Positions 1 to 8,246 of a DNA stretch of 64,000 bases are shown one piece after another. Made by a program: the position numbers and the translations under genes. The number at the start of each line of letters is the position of its first letter. Position 1 is the first letter of the stretch. The notes beneath the pieces were generated by a model. That model saw only the letters and a program-made list of their open reading frames with translations. It ran no database searches and was not told where the DNA came from. Origin of the DNA: Kordiimonas aquimaris (GTDB lineage Bacteria > Pseudomonadota > Alphaproteobacteria > Sphingomonadales > Kordiimonadaceae); contig NZ_JAOBPO010000007.1 of assembly GCF_025574485.1 (NCBI RefSeq), forward strand, positions 1 through 64,000, read 5' to 3'.

Positions 1-30
1 TGAGATGCCCCTAGTTTGTTAGACACCTTG
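1..30. repeat. IS left terminal inverted repeat
   Basis: It begins TGAGATGCCCCTAG and ends TAGACACCTTG. It matches the reverse complement of 1208-1237 over both outer blocks, with a few mismatches in the middle. This is the orfB (3') end of the element. Confidence 0.9.
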
Positions 31-894
31 CGATTTCATTTTAGTTTGTTGTTCAAAATCGACGGGAGACAACAACCCGTTGTTACCATGCTTTCTTTTT
101 GGATTGTAAAACATTTCGATGTAATCGAAGACGTCTTGGCGAGCATCCTTGCGGGTTGCGTAGGTTTTGCGCCTGACGCGTTCGCGCTTTAACAGGTGGA
201 AAAAGCTCTCAGCAACAGCATTATCATGGCAGTTGCCGCGCCTGCTCATGCTGGCTTCCAAATTGTGAGCGCCGAGGAACTTCTGCCACTCATGGCCTGT
301 AAACTGGCTGCCCTGATCAGAATGAATGATCACCTTTTGCTTTGGTTTGCGACGCCAGACAGCCATCAGCAAGGCACTCAACACCAAATCCATCTGCATA
401 CGGGGTTGCATAGACCAACCCACCACGCGGCGGGAATAAAGATCAATGACAACGGCCAGATATAGCCACCCCTGATGCGTGCGAATATACGTAATGTCCG
501 TGACCCAGGCATGATCTGGCAGGGCCACTTTGAAGTCTTGCTGTAATCTGTTGGCTGCAACAATCGCAGGTTTGCCACCGTAAAAACCAGCTTTGCGCCG
601 GTAGCCTATTTGTGCTTTGACGCCCGCAATGCTTGCCAGTCGTGCCACACGGTTCGGGCAGCAGGTCTCACCGAGCGACCGCAGGTCGTCATGAAGTTTG
701 CGGTATCCATAAACACAACCACTCTCAAGCCAGGCTTGTTTGATGAGCCCGATAAGCCGGTTGTCATCTCTGGCCCGCTTACTGAGAGGCTTCTTGACCC
801 AGCCATAGAAACCACTGTGATGAACCTTCAGGACGCGGCACATCACCCGCACACGAAACACAGTTTGGTGCGCCTGAATGAAGGCGTACTTCAC
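19..894 (-). CDS. IS3-family transposase OrfB (DDE integrase domain)
   Basis: This 291-residue frame is the catalytic half of the transposase. It starts with an HTH_21-like segment (about residues 40-100), followed by an rve integrase core. The DDE triad is visible as D133 (WVTDITYI), D193 (IIHSDQGSQFTG) and E229 (DNAVAESFFHLLK), with the usual 35-residue spacing between the last two. The frame starts at GTG, which shares one base with the orfA TAG stop. In this family OrfB is mostly made as an OrfAB fusion by -1 frameshifting, so the GTG may be little used. There are no internal stops and the length is normal. Confidence 0.93.
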   Translation of the reverse strand: MKYAFIQAHQTVFRVRVMCRVLKVHHSGFYGWVKKPLSKRARDDNRLIGLIKQAWLESGCVYGYRKLHDDLRSLGETCCPNRVARLASIAGVKAQIGYRRKAGFYGGKPAIVAANRLQQDFKVALPDHAWVTDITYIRTHQGWLYLAVVIDLYSRRVVGWSMQPRMQMDLVLSALLMAVWRRKPKQKVIIHSDQGSQFTGHEWQKFLGAHNLEASMSRRGNCHDNAVAESFFHLLKRERVRRKTYATRKDARQDVFDYIEMFYNPKRKHGNNGLLSPVDFEQQTKMKSQGV

Positions 895-1172
895 TACGCA
901 TCCCTTGCGAAGTACGCCGTTGCCTTTTTTAGGATATCTCTTTCTTCGGTGACTCGAAGCAACTCAGCTTTTAACCGCCTGATCTCAGCGCTGTCAGCAG
1001 CTTCCTGCTTGCGTTCCTTGCTTGGCTTTGAAAAAAGCTTCTTCCAATCATAAAGGGACTTTGTACAAACACCAAGCCGTTCAGCCACCTCTTTGACGCT
1101 GTACCCTCGGTCTGTGATCTGAGCGACCGCATCGCGCTTGAATTCTTCTGTATAACGAACACCTATCGGCAT
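894..1172 (-). CDS. IS3-family transposase OrfA (HTH_Tnp_1)
   Basis: This 92-residue protein begins MPIGVRYTEEFKRDAVA and continues into a helix-turn-helix (SVKEVAERLGVCTKSLYDWK, residues 25-44). A leucine-zipper-like coiled coil follows (RRLKAELLRVTEERDILKKA). This is typical of the IS3 DNA-binding subunit that recognises the terminal repeats. Near its 3' end, CTA AAA AAG forms the slippery heptamer that lets ribosomes move into the orfB frame. Confidence 0.92.
   Translation of the reverse strand: MPIGVRYTEEFKRDAVAQITDRGYSVKEVAERLGVCTKSLYDWKKLFSKPSKERKQEAADSAEIRRLKAELLRVTEERDILKKATAYFARDA
924..930 (-). promoter_or_regulatory. Programmed -1 frameshift slippery site (A AAA AAG)
   Basis: On the minus strand the orfA codons CTA AAA AAG contain the heptamer A-AAA-AAG. 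It lies ten codons before the orfA stop. The orfB frame is -1 relative to orfA and is open across this point, so slippage would give the OrfAB transposase. This matches the established IS3 mechanism. Confidence 0.8.
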
Positions 1173-1207
1173 AATCTATAAACTCCTTGCTTCCATTTTA
1201 TAATGAA

Positions 1208-1237
1208 CAAGGTGTCTACAAATCTAGGGGCATCTCA
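1208..1237. repeat. IS right terminal inverted repeat
   Basis: It reads CAAGGTGTCTA through CTAGGGGCATCTCA and is the mirror of 1-30. It lies 35 bases upstream of the orfA start, so the IS promoter should lie in or next to this repeat. Confidence 0.9.
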
Positions 1238-1361
1238 GTTCGATAATTGAGAATTATTGGAGTCGATGTCTCAATCATCCGCGTATTTCCAATTAGCAAG
1301 GTGTACATTTGGGATAAAAGGCCATGTTTACGGCTTTTTTGGCATTTGATGCATTTTTCTC

Positions 1362-1390
1362 TTGCGTCAAAAACACACAGAACCTATACG
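1362..1390 (+). promoter_or_regulatory. Putative promoter of tRNA-Pro
   Basis: A TTGCGT box (1362-1367) and a TATACG box (1385-1390) are separated by 17 bases and end 11 bases before the mature tRNA-Pro. The spacing and position suit a housekeeping sigma factor. This is an inference from sequence only. Confidence 0.4.
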
Positions 1391-1401
1391 GTTCACCGCG
1401 T

Positions 1402-1478
1402 CGGGGAGTGGCGCAGCCTGGTAGCGCACCTGTTTTGGGTACAGGGGGTCGCAAGTTCGAATCTTGTCTCCCCGACCA
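1402..1478 (+). tRNA. tRNA-Pro (TGG)
   Basis: This 77-nt cloverleaf has the acceptor stem CGGGGAG/CTCCCCG, a D-loop GCGCAGCCTGGTAGCGC, and the anticodon loop TTTGGGT with anticodon TGG. The T-loop is GTTCGAATC and CCA is encoded at the 3' end. It lies 164 bases from the IS right end, so the insertion did not damage the tRNA. Confidence 0.95.
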
Positions 1479-1500
1479 GTTATTCGCTCGAAAGAGCATA

Positions 1501-1533
1501 AAGGGTCAGATCACCAGGGTCTGACCCTTTTTT
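1501..1533 (+). terminator. Rho-independent terminator after tRNA-Pro
   Basis: The arms AAGGGTCAGA (1501-1510) and TCTGACCCTT (1520-1529) form a perfect 10-bp stem, followed by a T run to 1533. It lies 22 bases downstream of the tRNA-Pro CCA. Confidence 0.85.
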
Positions 1534-1700
1534 AACACCTTACTAATGTGTAAAATAAGAAGGTGAATGAGGCATTTTCCCATTTTCTTTCTTTGCATCA
1601 TGATATAGGGTGCGCTTCCGGTGTGATGTTAAGCTATTTTTAAGGCGTAGCATCGCATTATTGGCTTAAACAATGGACATTTGGTTGGAAGGAAAATTTC

Positions 1701-1979
1701 GTGAAAGCACGCATTTATCGACCAGCAAAAAACGCAATGCAGTCAGGCTCAGCAAATACGCGCGAGTGGGTGTTGGAGTTTGAGCCTGAAACAGGCAAAA
1801 CCATCGATAATGTGATGGGGTGGACTGGTTCAAGCGACATGCGGGGACAGGTAAAACTTCATTTTGATACCCTAGATGATGCTAAAGGATATGCTGAGCG
1901 CAACAAATTACCATTTGATGTAAAGCCGGAGCACCGAAAAAAGCGCCGTATTCAGGCATATTCCGATAACTTTAAGTAG
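1701..1979 (+). CDS. Complex I accessory subunit, NDUFS4-like (ETC complex I subunit family)
   Basis: This 92-residue protein matches the small alphaproteobacterial homologues of mitochondrial NDUFS4, the 18-kDa subunit of NADH:ubiquinone oxidoreductase. Recognisable segments are ARIYRPAKNAMQSG, WVLEFEP, the WTGSSDM core and the C-terminal HRKKRRIQAYSDNFK. The family stabilises the NADH-dehydrogenase arm of complex I and is cytoplasmic and peripheral to the membrane. It starts at GTG with a good GGAAGGAAAA ribosome site 7 bases upstream. It sits alone between two tRNA genes, so it is probably monocistronic. It is a useful marker of alphaproteobacterial origin. Confidence 0.88.
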   Translation: MKARIYRPAKNAMQSGSANTREWVLEFEPETGKTIDNVMGWTGSSDMRGQVKLHFDTLDDAKGYAERNKLPFDVKPEHRKKRRIQAYSDNFK

Positions 1980-1987
1980 TTTGGTAC

Positions 1988-2064
1988 GGACCCATAGCTC
2001 AACTGGATAGAGCAGCTGCCTTCTAAGCAGCAGGTTCGAGGTTCGAGTCCTCGTGGGTTCGCCA
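1988..2064 (+). tRNA. tRNA-Arg (TCT)
   Basis: This 77-nt cloverleaf has the acceptor stem GGACCCA/TGGGTTC with one G-T pair. The anticodon stem GCTGC/GCAGC encloses loop CTTCTAA with anticodon TCT. The T-arm is GAGGTTCGAGTCCTC and the 3' CCA is encoded. It lies 8 bases after the NDUFS4-like stop, so the two may share a transcript. Confidence 0.94.
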
Positions 2065-2195
2065 TCTATTTTTTAAGACATTGTAACTAAAAATTATTTA
2101 GAACATGTGTCCAACTGGTTTCGGAAGCTAGACAACTTATCGGCTGTGATTTCAGCCATTACAGCCTGTTTGCATCACGAGTGTAGCGATTAATC

Positions 2196-3074
2196 TCACT
2201 GCTGGTTTTGTGGCCTCAGGTCTTCGATTATCTGCGCATCGATCCAGTAGATATCAACATTTACATTGCGGCCACTTCCCGAGATCGTACGGTCAAACAT
2301 TAGGAATTTTCCGTCTGGTGTGACGCTGCCGTAAAAATCATCTTTGTCTGAATTCACACGCGGTCCCATATTGATTGCAGGTCCCCACGAACCATCTGTC
2401 TGACGATAACTGATGTAAAGATCAGATTCGCCGTAGCCTCCCTCGCGTTCGCTGTCCCATATCAGGTAACTTTCATCGGGCGCAATGAAGGGGTGTGCTG
2501 TGAATTCTCCGCTGTTGATATGCTCAGGCAGTCCCGTAGGCGCTTGTCGCTTGCCGTCCACTATTCTTGATACGCGGACTTCACTGCTTTTATAATCGTC
2601 AAACACATAGGTGCCGCGCGTTGATGCGGTCAGGCGCATAATGCCCCAATCGTCATGATCGAACATTGGACCCTTACTTTGTACCTCTGACCAACCTGAA
2701 GCAGTGCGATGTCGGTGGCCTTTTGCCAAATGCATTGTCTGACCGTCTGCGGTTATGAACGGCTCGCCGGTACGTGGCATTTCTGTAAACTTATGCCACT
2801 TATTATCATCTAGCCGAAATCCGTAAATTGTTGCGCGCCCTTCTTCATTGTCAGTGACAAAATAAAACTCTTCCATGCCCGGCGCGAACACAGCTTCCAG
2901 CTCCCAACCATCAGTTGAAATGATGCCGGGCGCGAACACTTCTGCCGTTTTACCGGGTGGAGTTTGCCCCATATAAGGACCTTCAAAAATTGGGAATTTA
3001 TCTTGGGCGCTGCTACCGCTAGTTAATGTCAGCGCAGAAAGGAATATAATTACCGAAGGAAAGATTGGTTTCAT
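2196..3074 (-). CDS. Secreted PD40 beta-propeller-repeat protein, paralogue 1
   Basis: This protein of about 292 residues belongs to a four-member family in this window. I chose the start at MKPIFPSVIIFLSALTLTSG, a signal peptide, because a GCGAGG ribosome site precedes it; a longer frame exists upstream. The mature N-terminus carries the family signature GPYMGQTPPGKT and FAPGIISTDGWE. Two PD40/WD40-like motifs follow, APDESYLIWDSEREGGYG and TPDGKFLMFDRT. The end is DIYWIDAQIIEDLRP. PD40 repeats form propeller blades like those in TolB. The substrate or partner is unknown. It is the last gene of the minus-strand run that begins upstream at the BlaI-type regulator. Confidence 0.75.
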   Translation of the reverse strand: MKPIFPSVIIFLSALTLTSGSSAQDKFPIFEGPYMGQTPPGKTAEVFAPGIISTDGWELEAVFAPGMEEFYFVTDNEEGRATIYGFRLDDNKWHKFTEMPRTGEPFITADGQTMHLAKGHRHRTASGWSEVQSKGPMFDHDDWGIMRLTASTRGTYVFDDYKSSEVRVSRIVDGKRQAPTGLPEHINSGEFTAHPFIAPDESYLIWDSEREGGYGESDLYISYRQTDGSWGPAINMGPRVNSDKDDFYGSVTPDGKFLMFDRTISGSGRNVNVDIYWIDAQIIEDLRPQNQQ

Positions 3075-3157
3075 GGCTTGCCTCGCTTGGTTTTCATTAA
3101 TTACGTGCATCTGCCTCAGGTTTAGGAAAGGCAACAGCACTGAACGTAAAAAGGTTT

Positions 3158-3790
3158 CTACTCAGGGAATGAAAATTTCGCCCAAGTTGCCTTATCATTA
3201 TCTACCGCATTTTCAGGATATAAGAACTCTACGTCATCGCTCTCTTCATGATTAATGCCGCCTACACCAATCATCATATTCCAAGTATTACCTGCAAATT
3301 TTTTACGCGATATTTGCAGTTGCCTGTGTGTTCCCAGTGCGAATTTAAGGCGTCTCCCGTTTTCGGTATTCTCAGTCCCAAAAAAAGGCACCCAGAATCC
3401 GGCATAACCTTTTAGATCCCACGTGGCAGATGGCCCCCATCCTTCATCTGTACGTACTCGCTCTCCCATTTGAGCGGAAAGATGAAATTGATGAAGGTGT
3501 CTAGTTTCAGCATGTTCCACGTATAGATTTAAGGCTGTAAAGTCTTCTGCCTTACCTTTGGCGCATAGGTAGAAATAATCTTTATCGTACATAAGATAAA
3601 TGGAAACCTGCGCTGGCAATTCAATTTTTGTTGCTACATCCCATTCATCGTTACCACAACGGCCATCTAATAGTCCTGCCTTACTGGTTGGGTTAATAGT
3701 GACGGTTTCAGAAGCGTTCACTTCAGTAGCTGCAAATGACAGGGAGGTGCTCAATAACAGCAATTTTATCATATTTTGCATGGGATTCAT
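3158..3790 (-). CDS. Secreted CBM9/DOMON-like protein
   Basis: This 210-residue protein has a signal peptide (IKLLLLSTSLSFAATEVNAS). The rest reads as a single beta-sandwich: LDGRCGNDEWDVATKIELP, then IYLMYDKDYFYLCAKG, then a tail with KFAGNTWNMMIGVGG. An 'LDG..DEW' opening followed by a Y.M.D..Y.Y.. strand is characteristic of CBM9-like and DOMON-type domains. Those bind carbohydrates or haem, but no ligand can be assigned here. It lies between PD40 paralogues 1 and 2 on the same strand, so it is probably co-expressed and co-secreted with them. Other in-frame ATG codons within the first seven residues make the exact start uncertain. Confidence 0.6.
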   Translation of the reverse strand: MNPMQNMIKLLLLSTSLSFAATEVNASETVTINPTSKAGLLDGRCGNDEWDVATKIELPAQVSIYLMYDKDYFYLCAKGKAEDFTALNLYVEHAETRHLHQFHLSAQMGERVRTDEGWGPSATWDLKGYAGFWVPFFGTENTENGRRLKFALGTHRQLQISRKKFAGNTWNMMIGVGGINHEESDDVEFLYPENAVDNDKATWAKFSFPE

Positions 3791-3828
3791 TGGGTTATTT
3801 CTAATTAAGAAGGGGTAGGGGTAAACGA

Positions 3829-4719
3829 CTATGACTTAGGTTTCAGGCTTTCAATGAGCTGCGCATCAATCCAGTATAAATCTGATTGAGCGCCTATATC
3901 ACTGTTTGCTAATGGGATCATTCGATTAAAGAACAGGTATTTTCCGTCAGGCGTGATCTGTGGGCCGCCTTCTTCAGCTTCTGTGTTTACTGTGTCTCCC
4001 ATATTAATCGCTTCACCCCACGAGCCATCTTCTTTGCGGAAGCTGATATAGAGGTCATTACTGCCAAACCCGCTCTCTCTTTCGCCGTCCCACATGATGT
4101 AACTCTCATCTGGTGCAATGAACGGGTGGGCGTTCCACTTGCCTGTATTAATGCTTTCTGGCAATGGCTTGGGGTCTTCGCGTTTACCATACACTAGCTG
4201 TGAATATCGAAGAGTGCCAACTCCGCCTGCGCCCATCTCGTCAAGAACCAAAGTGCCTTGAGTTGAAGCGGTCAGGCCCATGATGCGTATGCTTTCAAAG
4301 GCAGGGCCGAGGCTTTTCATCTCTGACCAGCCTGAAGCTGTGCGTTCTTTGTATTGAGCGCCGTAATGCAAAGTGTTGCCATCTGGTGAGTGGAATGGTT
4401 TACGCGTTCCAGTTGGCACAGATACCTTACGCCACTTATTATCCACTTTTTTAAAGATGACAGACTCTGGTTCCTTTGCGTCGCGCGTATGCCGCCACCT
4501 GCTGACATGAAGCTCGTTCATATCTGGTGAGAAGCCAATAGCGTCTCCCCATTCTTCTGTATTAACAAGACCGGGAGCAAAAGGTTTGGCGGTTAAGCCG
4601 GGCGGTGTTTGGCCGAGATAAGGACCCTTGAGCAACGGAAAATCATCTTCAGCATGACTGCTGTTACTCAGCGTAATTGCAGAAAGTAATAGGGCTACTG
4701 GGACACAAGTATTTTTCAT
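3829..4719 (-). CDS. Secreted PD40 beta-propeller-repeat protein, paralogue 2
   Basis: This 296-residue protein has a signal peptide ending near SNSSHAEDD and a strong AAGGAAAA ribosome site. The family signature GPYLGQTPPGLT and FAPGLVNTEEWG follows. PD40 motifs are SPDMNELHVSR, APDESYIMWDGERESGFG and TPDGKYLFFNR, and the end is DLYWIDAQLIESLKP. It is closest by eye to paralogue 4. The conserved tail suggests a functional interface rather than a random C-terminus. The role is unknown; a periplasmic or extracellular propeller is an inference from the signal peptide. Confidence 0.75.
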   Translation of the reverse strand: MKNTCVPVALLLSAITLSNSSHAEDDFPLLKGPYLGQTPPGLTAKPFAPGLVNTEEWGDAIGFSPDMNELHVSRWRHTRDAKEPESVIFKKVDNKWRKVSVPTGTRKPFHSPDGNTLHYGAQYKERTASGWSEMKSLGPAFESIRIMGLTASTQGTLVLDEMGAGGVGTLRYSQLVYGKREDPKPLPESINTGKWNAHPFIAPDESYIMWDGERESGFGSNDLYISFRKEDGSWGEAINMGDTVNTEAEEGGPQITPDGKYLFFNRMIPLANSDIGAQSDLYWIDAQLIESLKPKS

Positions 4720-4772
4720 AACTTTTCCTTAATGAACAAACGCAAGCAGAATGGTTATTGAAACCTGAGTCA

Positions 4773-5687
4773 TTATTGTTTGGGTTTGAGTTCTTCGATA
4801 AATTTCGCATCAACCCAGTAGATAGTCACATCTTCGTTTCCGCGTTTTGTCCGACGGTCAAAGAAGAGGAATTTTCCGTCAGGCGACACGCTTGGATTTT
4901 TCTCAGAGAAGCCAGTATTTATCTTGTCACCCAGATTGATGACAGGGCCCCATGAGCCATCGGCCTTCCGATAGCTGATGTAGAGATCAGATGAACCGTG
5001 CCCAGCGTCTCTTACGCTATCAAAGACAATATAGCTTTCATCCGGCGCAATATAGGGATGGGCATTATACCTGCCGATGCCAAACTGCGGCCCCAGTAAT
5101 TTCGGTTCTTCGTATTTGCCGTTAACCAACCGTGAATAGCGCAGGGGAATGTCTAGTGCCGGGTTGTAGGTATCAAAATAAATCGTCCCGTTAGATGAAA
5201 TTGCAGACCGCATAATGCTGATACTTGAGAAAGGTTCACCAAGGCTTTTCATCTCTGACCATCCGGTATCGGTGCGTTCTACATAAGCTTGTTTTAACAA
5301 GATGGTATTGCCGTCAGGAGAGATAGATGGTTCGCTCACTGCCTTGGCTACAACCGACTGCTGCCATTTATTATTTTTATATTCAATAACAGCCAGTCCG
5401 TAAGAAACGTCATCTCCTTTATATTCTCCAACTTTAACTACGCCGGCATATTCTTCGCCTTCTCTAACGAAGTAAAAGCTATTCATGTCCGACCCGAACA
5501 TGCCCTCAAGATCAATAGAATCTTCTTTATTCACGTTGCCGGGCGCGAAAATCTCAGGCGTTGAGCCAGGCGGCGTTTGTCCCAGATAAGGCCCTGTGAG
5601 CTCGGACAAGTCATCCCCTGCATAGCTGGCGCTACTCATCACAGATGCAGATAGGATTAGTACCGTTGATCCGAAAATAGACTTCAT
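4773..5687 (-). CDS. Secreted PD40 beta-propeller-repeat protein, paralogue 3
   Basis: This protein has 304 residues from the chosen start MKSIFGSTVLILSASVMSS, preceded by AAGGGCGAAGAC. A longer frame would overlap the previous gene by 11 bases. After a signal peptide it has GPYLGQTPPGSTPEIFAPG, then SPDGNTILLKQ, APDESYIVFDSVRDAGHG and SPDGKFLFFDRR, ending TIYWVDAKFIEELKP. It starts 10 bases after the serine-hydrolase stop, so the two are almost certainly co-transcribed. It is the most divergent of the paralogues near residues 60-110. Confidence 0.75.
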   Translation of the reverse strand: MKSIFGSTVLILSASVMSSASYAGDDLSELTGPYLGQTPPGSTPEIFAPGNVNKEDSIDLEGMFGSDMNSFYFVREGEEYAGVVKVGEYKGDDVSYGLAVIEYKNNKWQQSVVAKAVSEPSISPDGNTILLKQAYVERTDTGWSEMKSLGEPFSSISIMRSAISSNGTIYFDTYNPALDIPLRYSRLVNGKYEEPKLLGPQFGIGRYNAHPYIAPDESYIVFDSVRDAGHGSSDLYISYRKADGSWGPVINLGDKINTGFSEKNPSVSPDGKFLFFDRRTKRGNEDVTIYWVDAKFIEELKPKQ

Positions 5688-5697
5688 GTCTTCGCCC

Positions 5698-6900
5698 TTA
5701 TTCAGCAAATGCAGGTACGATGGTGTTTAAAATCTGAGGCATGATTGTTTCGTCGTCTCTGTCATGACCGGTGATCACGATGGTTAGATCAAGGTCTTTA
5801 ACCACGATGATGCGTTGTCCGCCGCCACCCCAAGCTAGTTTGACATCATAGCTTTTATCACCGGCTGTAATATTCGTTTGATACCAAAAATAACCATAGC
5901 GATACGTTTCTGGCTGCCACTCTGCAGCGGCCTTAGTAATGCCACTGGTGGCTTTGGCCAGATACTCTATTGGAATAAGCTGTTCGCCGTTCCATTTGCC
6001 TTTGTTGATAACCAAGTGACCTAACTTCAGCATGTCGCGCGATGTCATGCTCGTGCCGGCACCTGCACTTGGCAGCCCGCTCACGCCGTCCCGCCAGCTA
6101 TAATTTGTAATACCTATTTTATTGAGAAGTTCATTTTTGATGAAATTCTGTGCGGTGCCGGGCACAACGGCCTCAATGACTTGCATCACCAGATCCTGAT
6201 CCCAGCTGTATAGATAACTCTGGGATTCTGCAGTAATCGGCGCGCTATGCTCAAGCCAAGCCTGAACCAGCCCTTGACCTTTTAACGGGCCGGGGTTTTC
6301 ATTAAGCTCACTCCTTTTATCATCACTGATGCGAATACCTGAGCGCATGGTTGATGCCTTGTGAAGCGTGATTTTTTCTGCCCCATCAACAAGTCTTGTG
6401 GTGTCTAGGTCTTTTAAAAAGCTGATCAGAGGTTTGTTCAAGTCAGTCATTGCCAGATAACCGAGCTGGATAGCACGGCCTAGTGCCAAGCTGGTGTAGG
6501 ACTTAGTCGCTGAGGCTTGGAAATGAGGCAAGTTGACACGACCGCGCAGATAGTAACTTTCGAACAAGAGCTTGCCTTTATGAGTTATAAGCAAGCTGTC
6601 GTAGAGACCATATTTTTTGTCGGCAACCTCCTGAGCCAACTGGGCGATTGCAGCTTTTTCACCGCCGTCTACACCCAGTTCACCAACAACAATACCGTCT
6701 TCTCGAGCCGCTGGCGTTGTATCGATAAAGGCTTTTTCAAGATACGGTAAATCCCAGAATGAGATTGCAGCGTCGGCGGCTGTTGCCTCCGGTGCGTTAT
6801 CATTATTTTCTTGCGCGCTTACTGCGGCAAAGCTGCTGAAACTGCTCAGTATTATCGCGGCAATTAAACTCTTAAATTTCAAATTGATGGTCATGGACAT
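5698..6900 (-). CDS. Exported serine beta-lactamase-like hydrolase (class C / CubicO type)
   Basis: This 400-residue protein has a signal peptide (KSLIAAIILSSFSSFAAVSAQ). The catalytic S-x-x-K is S130-A-T-K133 in QASATKSYTS. The second motif is probably YSWD rather than the classical Y-x-N. The third is GGGGQR rather than KTG, as in many CubicO-type esterases and peptidases. The family includes class C beta-lactamases, DD-peptidases and esterases; the altered second and third motifs argue against a true beta-lactamase. An ATG two codons downstream (6894) has better ribosome-site spacing. The gene lies directly downstream of the BlaI/M56 pair, which suggests it is a regulated effector. Confidence 0.8.
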   Translation of the reverse strand: MSMTINLKFKSLIAAIILSSFSSFAAVSAQENNDNAPEATAADAAISFWDLPYLEKAFIDTTPAAREDGIVVGELGVDGGEKAAIAQLAQEVADKKYGLYDSLLITHKGKLLFESYYLRGRVNLPHFQASATKSYTSLALGRAIQLGYLAMTDLNKPLISFLKDLDTTRLVDGAEKITLHKASTMRSGIRISDDKRSELNENPGPLKGQGLVQAWLEHSAPITAESQSYLYSWDQDLVMQVIEAVVPGTAQNFIKNELLNKIGITNYSWRDGVSGLPSAGAGTSMTSRDMLKLGHLVINKGKWNGEQLIPIEYLAKATSGITKAAAEWQPETYRYGYFWYQTNITAGDKSYDVKLAWGGGGQRIIVVKDLDLTIVITGHDRDDETIMPQILNTIVPAFAE

Positions 6901-6956
6901 CTCTTTTATGCAGGTGTATTTTTTGAAGCTGGCTTCTAGAAAAGCTCGAATTGGAT

Positions 6957-8246
6957 TTATTGAAGAAACTCGCTTAGTTGAGGGTTTAATTCCTCAAGCG
7001 TGTCGCCTGATATCGTAAAGTGGACTTTTACAGCCGCGTTTCTGATTTCTATTTCTTGAGGTTCAGTCACCCATTGGGCCACAGCAGCTTTGGCTTCCTC
7101 TTCGAAACATGAATGTGTGGAATAAGAGACCTGTAGGTTCTTTGTTTGCCCATCTCTGCGAACATCATGTGTCACAACGACGATCCCTAAGCTCATGATA
7201 TGTTGAGAAACGAGCTGACCATTAACCGTAAGTTCTTTCAGTTCAGTCTTTACGTCTTCCTCATTGAAACCGGGACAACTTGCAGGTAATCTCCAAGAAG
7301 TTTGTTTAACGTATGCAACTTGGTCATATGCTATATCGATCACCTTGTTGACTGAAGCAGCCGCGCTCATTAAGCCAATTGCGCTTGCGCCGATAGAAGT
7401 ACAGAGCAATGCAGTCCCCCAACGGCGCTGTCGCACCCTAGGTTTATTTTCGATGATTTCGGCCAGCCTCATTTTGACGCTACGATGACGCGTTGAGCCA
7501 AGTTTGGCTGTGGGATACGGTAGTGTTACTTCCTCATCTCCGACTGAGCGTAAGCCATTTAGCAGGAGTGTCGCATAATCTTTGCGTTCTGATGGGGTGA
7601 GCGTCTTCGTTGCTGCATGATCTGCGCGTAATTCAATTGCCAGTCGCCATTGCCGGACAAGATAGCTGACCCCTGGGGTTCGCAACATCATATCCTGCAA
7701 TAGTAGAAGGAATAATGTCAGTTCCGCGTCATTGTAATATAGATGGGCGCGCTCATGTCGTATTAATGCTGATTGGGTCTGGAACCCTTGAGGGATAACA
7801 ATGACTTTGCGCGGCCAAGAAAGTGTCAAAGGCGGCACTTTAGAAGTCGTTGTGAAGACATCAGGTTCAATCGTCGGTGCAAGGGCCAAGCTTTGTAAAC
7901 GTGACCATCGCCATAAGGTGCGGCACATAAGCAAAATGCCAATACCTAAATATATTGATAAATAATCCAGCGACTCCGAGCTTCCTGCTGTGCTCTCGCT
8001 GATTGGCGCCGTGATCAACTCGGGTATCTCTATATCGGGAAAACCGACGACTGTGCCAATGGGCATCAAATACAGGACGCCCGGCAAGAAGCACAATATG
8101 ACCAAAGTCAGCCAAACATTTGACGAAGGAAAACGTATCCCGATCCGTTCATCAACATCGCGTTGCAACAGCCACGCTCCAACCGCTACGACAAAACTCC
8201 AGAGATGTACAAGGATCAAAGCCTTAATCATCATCGTGACTTTCAT
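6957..8246 (-). CDS. M56 (BlaR1/MecR1-like) membrane metallopeptidase with TonB-like C-terminal domain
   Basis: This 429-residue protein has hydrophobic segments near residues 7-27, 45-67, 97-112 and 279-298. A zinc-peptidase HERAH motif (164-168) is followed by ELRADH (205-210), as in BlaR1/MecR1, where the cytoplasmic protease triggers destruction of the repressor. BlaR1 ends in a penicillin-binding sensor. Here residues after 320 instead look like a TonB C-terminal fold: GIVVVTHDVRRDGQTKNLQV, then CFEEEAKAAVAQWV. Two cysteines (324, 380) could pair. It overlaps blaI by 23 bases. The signal sensed is unknown and is probably not a beta-lactam. Confidence 0.82.
   Translation of the reverse strand: MKVTMMIKALILVHLWSFVVAVGAWLLQRDVDERIGIRFPSSNVWLTLVILCFLPGVLYLMPIGTVVGFPDIEIPELITAPISESTAGSSESLDYLSIYLGIGILLMCRTLWRWSRLQSLALAPTIEPDVFTTTSKVPPLTLSWPRKVIVIPQGFQTQSALIRHERAHLYYNDAELTLFLLLLQDMMLRTPGVSYLVRQWRLAIELRADHAATKTLTPSERKDYATLLLNGLRSVGDEEVTLPYPTAKLGSTRHRSVKMRLAEIIENKPRVRQRRWGTALLCTSIGASAIGLMSAAASVNKVIDIAYDQVAYVKQTSWRLPASCPGFNEEDVKTELKELTVNGQLVSQHIMSLGIVVVTHDVRRDGQTKNLQVSYSTHSCFEEEAKAAVAQWVTEPQEIEIRNAAVKVHFTISGDTLEELNPQLSEFLQ

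Larger units (their letters stand above)
1..1237 (-). mobile_element. IS3-family insertion sequence, complete
   Basis: A full-length element bounded by near-perfect 30-bp terminal inverted repeats that begin TGAGATGCCCCTAG at both ends. It contains two overlapping minus-strand frames, orfA (HTH) and orfB (DDE integrase), with an A6G slippery site between them, which is the classical IS3 arrangement. The length of about 1.24 kb fits the family. The left end is the first base of the window, so the target duplication cannot be checked. Nothing suggests decay, so it is probably active or recently inserted. Confidence 0.93.

Noticed and set aside
5698-6900. Serine hydrolase as a true class C beta-lactamase
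   Set aside because: S-x-x-K is present, but Y-x-N and K-T-G are not recognisable, so resistance should not be assumed from the BlaI/M56 context.
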